In this document: in pieces, positions 14,743 through 17,838 of the stretch
How positions within the stretch are numbered: the first letter of the stretch is position 1
How the letters are laid out: each line of letters opens with the position of its first letter
DNA from: JAJPXC01 sp964562375
GTDB lineage: Bacteria > Bacteroidota > Bacteroidia > Bacteroidales > Muribaculaceae
Direction: 5' to 3'
DNA: 17,838 nucleotides
Assembly (NCBI GenBank): GCA_964562375.1
Contig: CAZLSW010000068.1
Span: 1 to 17,838, forward strand
Notes under the pieces: generated by a model
Seen by the model: only the letters and a program-made list of their open reading frames with translations
Databases searched by the model: none
Told to the model about the DNA's origin: nothing
Position numbers and translations under genes: made by a program

Positions 14743-15423
14743 ATGGAAGTAGTATATTGCGACAACCATATCGTGGTGGTCAACAAGGCCCCCGGGGAGA
14801 TAGTACAAGGCGACAAGACGGGCGACCGTCCGCTGGTTGAGGACGTGAAGGCGTGGATCAAGGAGACCTACGCCAAGCCCGGCAACGTGTTTTGCGGGGT
14901 GGTTCACCGCCTTGACCGCCCCGTGGGTGGGTTGGTGGTGTTTGCCCGCACGTCCAAAGGATTGGCGCGGATGAACGAGCTGTTCCGCGACGGCGGGGTC
15001 GACAAGCGTTACTGGGCCATCACCCGCAACCGTCCACCCAAGGACGAGGACGAGTTGACGGGCTGGATCACCTCCAACGAGCGCAACAACAAATCCTACG
15101 TCTCCCCTACCCCCAAGCCCGGGGCCAAGGAGGCGCGCCTACGCTACAAGCTAATCGGCCAAAGCGACCGTTATTATCTGCTTGAGGTGCAATTGCTTAC
15201 AGGTCGCAAACACCAAATACGCGCCCAGTTGGCTTCCATCGGCTGTCCCATCAAGGGCGACTTGAAATATGGCGACAAGCGGTCCAATCCCGATGGGTCT
15301 ATATCACTGATTGCCAAGCATATCGAGTTTGACCAACCCATTTCCAAGCAGCACGTGTCGCTCGACGCTCCCGTGCCGGACGACACCCTTTGGCAAGCCC
15401 TTGTCGCAACCGTAAAACCCTAA
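14743..15423 (+). CDS. RluA-family RNA pseudouridine synthase
   Basis: Converts a uridine in rRNA or tRNA to pseudouridine. The 226-residue protein is the single catalytic domain without an S4 RNA-binding domain. HRLDRPVGG (55-63) carries the catalytic Asp58, and LLTGRKHQIRAQLA plus the GCPIKGDLKYGD segment complete the RluA core. IVVVNKAPGEIVQGD near residues 10-24 is the usual first strand pair. The exact RNA target cannot be told from sequence, so I give no rlu letter. The start ATG follows the -7 box by 15 bp. It ends 13 bp before fmt, so the two are probably one operon joining RNA modification with translation initiation. Confidence 0.92.
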   Translation: MEVVYCDNHIVVVNKAPGEIVQGDKTGDRPLVEDVKAWIKETYAKPGNVFCGVVHRLDRPVGGLVVFARTSKGLARMNELFRDGGVDKRYWAITRNRPPKDEDELTGWITSNERNNKSYVSPTPKPGAKEARLRYKLIGQSDRYYLLEVQLLTGRKHQIRAQLASIGCPIKGDLKYGDKRSNPDGSISLIAKHIEFDQPISKQHVSLDAPVPDDTLWQALVATVKP

Positions 15424-15436
15424 ATTCCAGACGATT

Positions 15437-16393
15437 ATGCAAGATTACCCAAGAATAGTGTTCCTCGGCACACCCGAGTTTGCAGTAGAGAGCCTTAACG
15501 CGCTGGTTGACAACGGATTCAACGTTGTAGGAGTGGTGACGATGCCCGACAAGCCAGCCGGTCGCGGCCACCGCATGTTCCAATCGCCCGTGAAGCTGAG
15601 GGCGTTGGAGCTGGGGCTGCCCGTGTTGCAACCCGTTAAGCTGCGCGACCCCGAGTTCTTGGAGCAACTACAGGCGCTAAATGCCGACCTATTTATCGTC
15701 ATCGCTTTCCGCATGTTGCCCGAGGTGGTGTGGCGCATGCCGCGGCTGGGCACGTTCAACCTCCATGCCTCGCTGCTGCCCCGCTATCGCGGCGCCGCCC
15801 CCATCAACTGGGCCGTGATCAACGGCGACACCGAGACGGGCGTCACCACCTTCTTCCTGAGCCATGAGATCGACACCGGCGACATCATCGCCCAAGAGCG
15901 AGTGGCCATCAACCCCGAGGACAACGTGGGCGACGTGCACGACCGCCTGATGGCCTTGGGAGCCAAGCTGACGGTCGACACCGTGCGGCAAATCGTCGAC
16001 GGCACCCTCCACACCATCCCGCAGGACCAGCTCATCACCGCGGGCGAACCAGCCACCCCCGCGCCCAAGATTTTCAAGGACACCTGCCGTATCGACTGGA
16101 CGCAGCCCGCCGAGCGCGTCCACAACCTCGTGCGGGGACTGTCCCCCTACCCCGCCGCGTGGACCGAACTTGTCGACGCCGCCGGCAACACCATCACCTC
16201 CAAAATCCTCGCTACCAGAATACTCGATAGTGAAACATCGGAACGCGGTTGTCGCTCCAAAAATATACTGGCGCTCACCTGTGGCGACGGCCGCGAGCTG
16301 GAGATCGTCACCCTCCAGCCCTCGGGCAAGCGCCCGATGGACGCGGCCTCCTTCCTGCGCGGTCTCCACAGCCCCATCACCCGCGCCAAATAA
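15437..16393 (+). CDS. fmt: Methionyl-tRNA formyltransferase
   Basis: Formylates the methionine on initiator tRNA with 10-formyl-tetrahydrofolate before translation initiation. The 318 residues contain IVFLGTPEFAV (7-17), the FNLHASLLPRYRGAAPI core with Asn108 and His110, and Asp146 in SHEIDTGDI. Together these are the catalytic triad of the formyltransferase fold. The SLLPRYRG loop that contacts the acceptor stem is present, and a C-terminal domain (about 205-318) follows. Start and length match the family. It is the second gene after the RluA-family enzyme. No simple terminator follows; instead an inverted repeat lies just after the stop. Confidence 0.96.
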   Translation: MQDYPRIVFLGTPEFAVESLNALVDNGFNVVGVVTMPDKPAGRGHRMFQSPVKLRALELGLPVLQPVKLRDPEFLEQLQALNADLFIVIAFRMLPEVVWRMPRLGTFNLHASLLPRYRGAAPINWAVINGDTETGVTTFFLSHEIDTGDIIAQERVAINPEDNVGDVHDRLMALGAKLTVDTVRQIVDGTLHTIPQDQLITAGEPATPAPKIFKDTCRIDWTQPAERVHNLVRGLSPYPAAWTELVDAAGNTITSKILATRILDSETSERGCRSKNILALTCGDGRELEIVTLQPSGKRPMDAASFLRGLHSPITRAK

Positions 16394-16398
16394 AGGGG

Positions 16399-16485
16399 AT
16401 GAGACTAATGAGACTATGATACTAAGCATAAAGCGCTATTTATCAATGGATTAAGAGAAAGTATCAAGTATCATTAGTATCATTG
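16399..16485. repeat. Inverted array of 9-bp ATGAgACTA-type units
   Basis: Left arm 16399-16424: ATGAGACTA twice, then TGATACTA. Right arm (about 16460-16484) is the reverse complement type: AGTATCA, AGTATCATT, AGTATCATT. Aligning the arms leaves about four differences (two G/T, one inserted A, one at the end). The loop (about 35 nt) holds AGCGCT. It begins 6 bp after the fmt stop and could form a long stem in RNA. Confidence 0.8.
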
Positions 16486-16522
16486 GGGTTTCTCGACGGG
16501 AGTAGGACAGAGAAAGGGTCGA

Positions 16523-16605
16523 TTATACATCTTATACATCACAAAACAAGCTAATTAGTTGACATTAGGCATTTTATCGTTATATATAATGTATAACATG
16601 TATAA
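16523..16605. repeat. Inverted pair of TTATACAT doublets
   Basis: TTATACATC occurs twice in tandem at 16523-16540. The same octamer, inverted (ATGTATAA), occurs twice at 16589-16596 and 16598-16605. The two 17-bp blocks match at 16 of 17 positions and are 49 bp apart. The 9-bp periodicity and the inverted arrangement resemble protein-binding iterons, but no function is shown. Confidence 0.8.
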
Positions 16606-16683
16606 TGGGCCCTCCCCCCCGGGGGTGGAAAAAAATTAATGGCTTTTGGTGAAAATGACATATTCGACCCCTTAACTGGGCCG

Positions 16684-16691
16684 TAACTTCG
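16684..16691 (+). promoter_or_regulatory. Weak -7 box candidate for the DUF6371-like gene
   Basis: TAACTTCG differs from TAnnTTTG at one base and lies 38 bp before the chosen ATG. No -33 TTTG is found at the right distance. Confidence 0.22.
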
Positions 16692-16729
16692 CGGTGTACC
16701 ATAATCCAAAAAACCATAAACAAAACGCT

Positions 16730-17830
16730 ATGGAACACCGATTCGTACTAGAAAAGTACCACCGCGAGCGACGCTATACATGCCCCGCTTGCCACCGCCC
16801 CCATTGCTATACGCGCTACGTCGATAGCCAGGGCGAAATTGAGTTGCCGATGGAGTTCGGTCGTTGCGACCACGAGGGCTCCTGCGGTTATCACCGACCT
16901 CCCTCCAAGGACGACGTCAAGGAAGCACTCAAAGGGCTTCCATTACACACCCCCCTGAAGGTTCCACCCACTGTGGCCAAACCCAAAGCGAAACCTTCGT
17001 TTATCCCCGACAATCTGGTGCAGGCCACCATGTGGTCGTTCCAGGAGAATCCTCTTTACCGATTCCTAAGCAAAGTGTTCGGCGAGGCCGACACCGCCCG
17101 ATTGATGGTGTGCTATGGCGTGGGAACGTCCAAGATGTGGGGTGGAGCCGCGGTCTTTTGGCAGAGGGACATCAACCAGCGAGTGCGCACAGGCAAGGTG
17201 ATGGGTTACGACCCTGAGACAGGCCATCGCATCAAGCAGCCACATCCGCTGATGAACTGGGCGCACGTGTTGCTGCGCGACAAGATCCAAGGGAAAAGAA
17301 CCTCGGACGGACACTCCGACGAGTATCTACTTGAGCAGTGTTACTTCGGCGAACACCTGTTGAGCAAGGTTCCACTCGATTTCCCGATCTACATCGTCGA
17401 GAGCGAGAAAACGGCATTGATAGCCCGAGGCTTCTGTCCCAACGCCCTGTGGATAGCCACCGGGGGTATCAGCAATCTGCGGCCGTCACGCGCCCTTAAA
17501 GGCCGACCTTTGATACTTTTCCCCGACCTCGGGGCGGAAGCCAAATGGGAGCAAAAGGCGCAAGAGATGATGGCGAGCGAGCATAAGCCAGCGTCGGTGA
17601 CAGTATCGAATCTGCTCACTCTCCACGCAACCAAGGAGCAACGCCAATCGGGATGGGACTTGGCCGACTTCCTCCTCGCGGGGCTGATTAACCGCCCCCA
17701 CCTGCTGTATCTCCCCGACCATCCCGACTATGACCCCTTCCCCTCCAAAGAAAAGCCACTTGAATCCACCGTTAACCAAAACCAACTTACCCCAGTTCGG
17801 GATAAATACTATTCACCAGGTGGCATTTGA
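16730..17830 (+). CDS. DUF6371-like protein: Cys cluster plus degenerate TOPRIM-like domain
   Basis: A 366-residue protein that starts at the ATG for MEHRFVLEKYH; an upstream GTG at 16694 would add 12 residues with no family character. Near the N-terminus, Cys18, Cys21 and Cys26 followed by Cys46 and Cys52 (TCPACHRPHC, RCDHEGSCGYH) look like a zinc ribbon of primase type. The middle part (AVFWQRDINQRVRTGKVMGYDPETG) is typical of DUF6371. IYIVESEKTA (221-230, Glu224/Glu226) and LILFPDLGAEAKW (about 261-273, Asp266) resemble the first two TOPRIM motifs, but the DxD pair is reduced to one Asp. It may bind nucleic acid, perhaps as a relative of mobile-element primases; catalysis is doubtful. The protein ends TPVRDKYYSPGGI, in a segment that carries the 20-bp inverted repeat. 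No replication or transfer gene is beside it. Confidence 0.78.
   Translation: MEHRFVLEKYHRERRYTCPACHRPHCYTRYVDSQGEIELPMEFGRCDHEGSCGYHRPPSKDDVKEALKGLPLHTPLKVPPTVAKPKAKPSFIPDNLVQATMWSFQENPLYRFLSKVFGEADTARLMVCYGVGTSKMWGGAAVFWQRDINQRVRTGKVMGYDPETGHRIKQPHPLMNWAHVLLRDKIQGKRTSDGHSDEYLLEQCYFGEHLLSKVPLDFPIYIVESEKTALIARGFCPNALWIATGGISNLRPSRALKGRPLILFPDLGAEAKWEQKAQEMMASEHKPASVTVSNLLTLHATKEQRQSGWDLADFLLAGLINRPHLLYLPDHPDYDPFPSKEKPLESTVNQNQLTPVRDKYYSPGGI
17787..17806 (+). repeat. Right arm of the 20-bp inverted repeat
   Basis: TTACCCCAGTTCGGGATAAA lies inside the coding sequence of the DUF6371-like gene and encodes the TPVRDK part of its C-terminus. It is the exact reverse complement of 32-51. Confidence 0.95.
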
Positions 17831-17838
17831 GCGTGGTT

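Larger units (their letters stand above)
16394..16729. other. AT-rich, repeat-dense intergenic island before the DUF6371-like gene
   Basis: This 336-bp stretch has no credible gene. It contains an inverted repeat of 9-bp ATGAgACTA-type units, a second inverted pair of TTATACAT doublets, a C7G5 tract (16614-16625) followed by GTGG and A-runs, and a weak promoter candidate TAACTTCG (16684-16691). Base composition is far from that of fmt next door. Confidence 0.7.

Noticed and set aside
1..17838. CRISPR array, tRNA or rRNA genes, riboswitch
   Set aside because: No spaced repeat array of CRISPR size, no cloverleaf-like tRNA sequence and no rRNA or recognised riboswitch core was noticed in any intergenic stretch by eye; a covariance-model scan could still find something subtle.

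Overview
The window looks like a piece of a Bacteroidota chromosome, most likely order Bacteroidales and possibly Muribaculaceae or a relative. The evidence is the Bacteroidetes-type promoters (TTTG at -33, TAnnTTTG at -7), the lack of Shine-Dalgarno sites, and gene types typical of that group: a Bacteroidetes-form transketolase, a DUF6377-like regulator, a DUF6371-like protein, a PD40/tricorn-type S41 protease and a pRiA4b Orf3-like protein. Most genes are GC-rich housekeeping genes. A few short AT-rich pieces look acquired. Family assignment rests on motif recognition only; no search was run.

Layout, left to right. 1-286 is intergenic, with a heptamer repeat, an AT hairpin and one arm of a 20-bp inverted repeat. 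Next come a pRiA4b Orf3-like acidic protein and a ThiF-fold tRNA t6A dehydratase (tcdA), 7 bp apart; tcdA carries an in-frame 45-bp tandem repeat. Transketolase follows, then a secreted OmpA-family porin with its own promoter and a strong terminator. An AT-rich, internally deleted higA remnant with a near-ideal promoter sits just before alanine dehydrogenase. A perfect 16-bp-stem terminator separates ald from the convergent, exported 1089-residue tricorn-like protease.

From 10053 two promoters diverge: one drives the protease, the other a YoeB-type toxin-antitoxin pair. Uracil phosphoribosyltransferase (upp) and a membrane-anchored DUF6377-like regulator follow the pair at spacings of 8 and 5 bp, so all four genes look like one operon. 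The 467-bp gap 12886-13352 holds REP-like hairpins and short tandem repeats. UDP-glucose 6-dehydrogenase (minus) diverges from an RluA-family pseudouridine synthase and methionyl-tRNA formyltransferase (fmt). A repeat-rich AT island then precedes a DUF6371-like protein with a Cys cluster and a degenerate TOPRIM-like segment. The other arm of the 20-bp inverted repeat lies inside the 3' end of that gene.

The best leads are: two housekeeping genes (ald and upp) that appear to depend on promoters of antitoxin-type genes; the repeat expansion inside tcdA; and the repeat-flanked DUF6371-like locus with its inverted partner at the other end of the window. None of these proves a new system, and most of the window is ordinary core genome.
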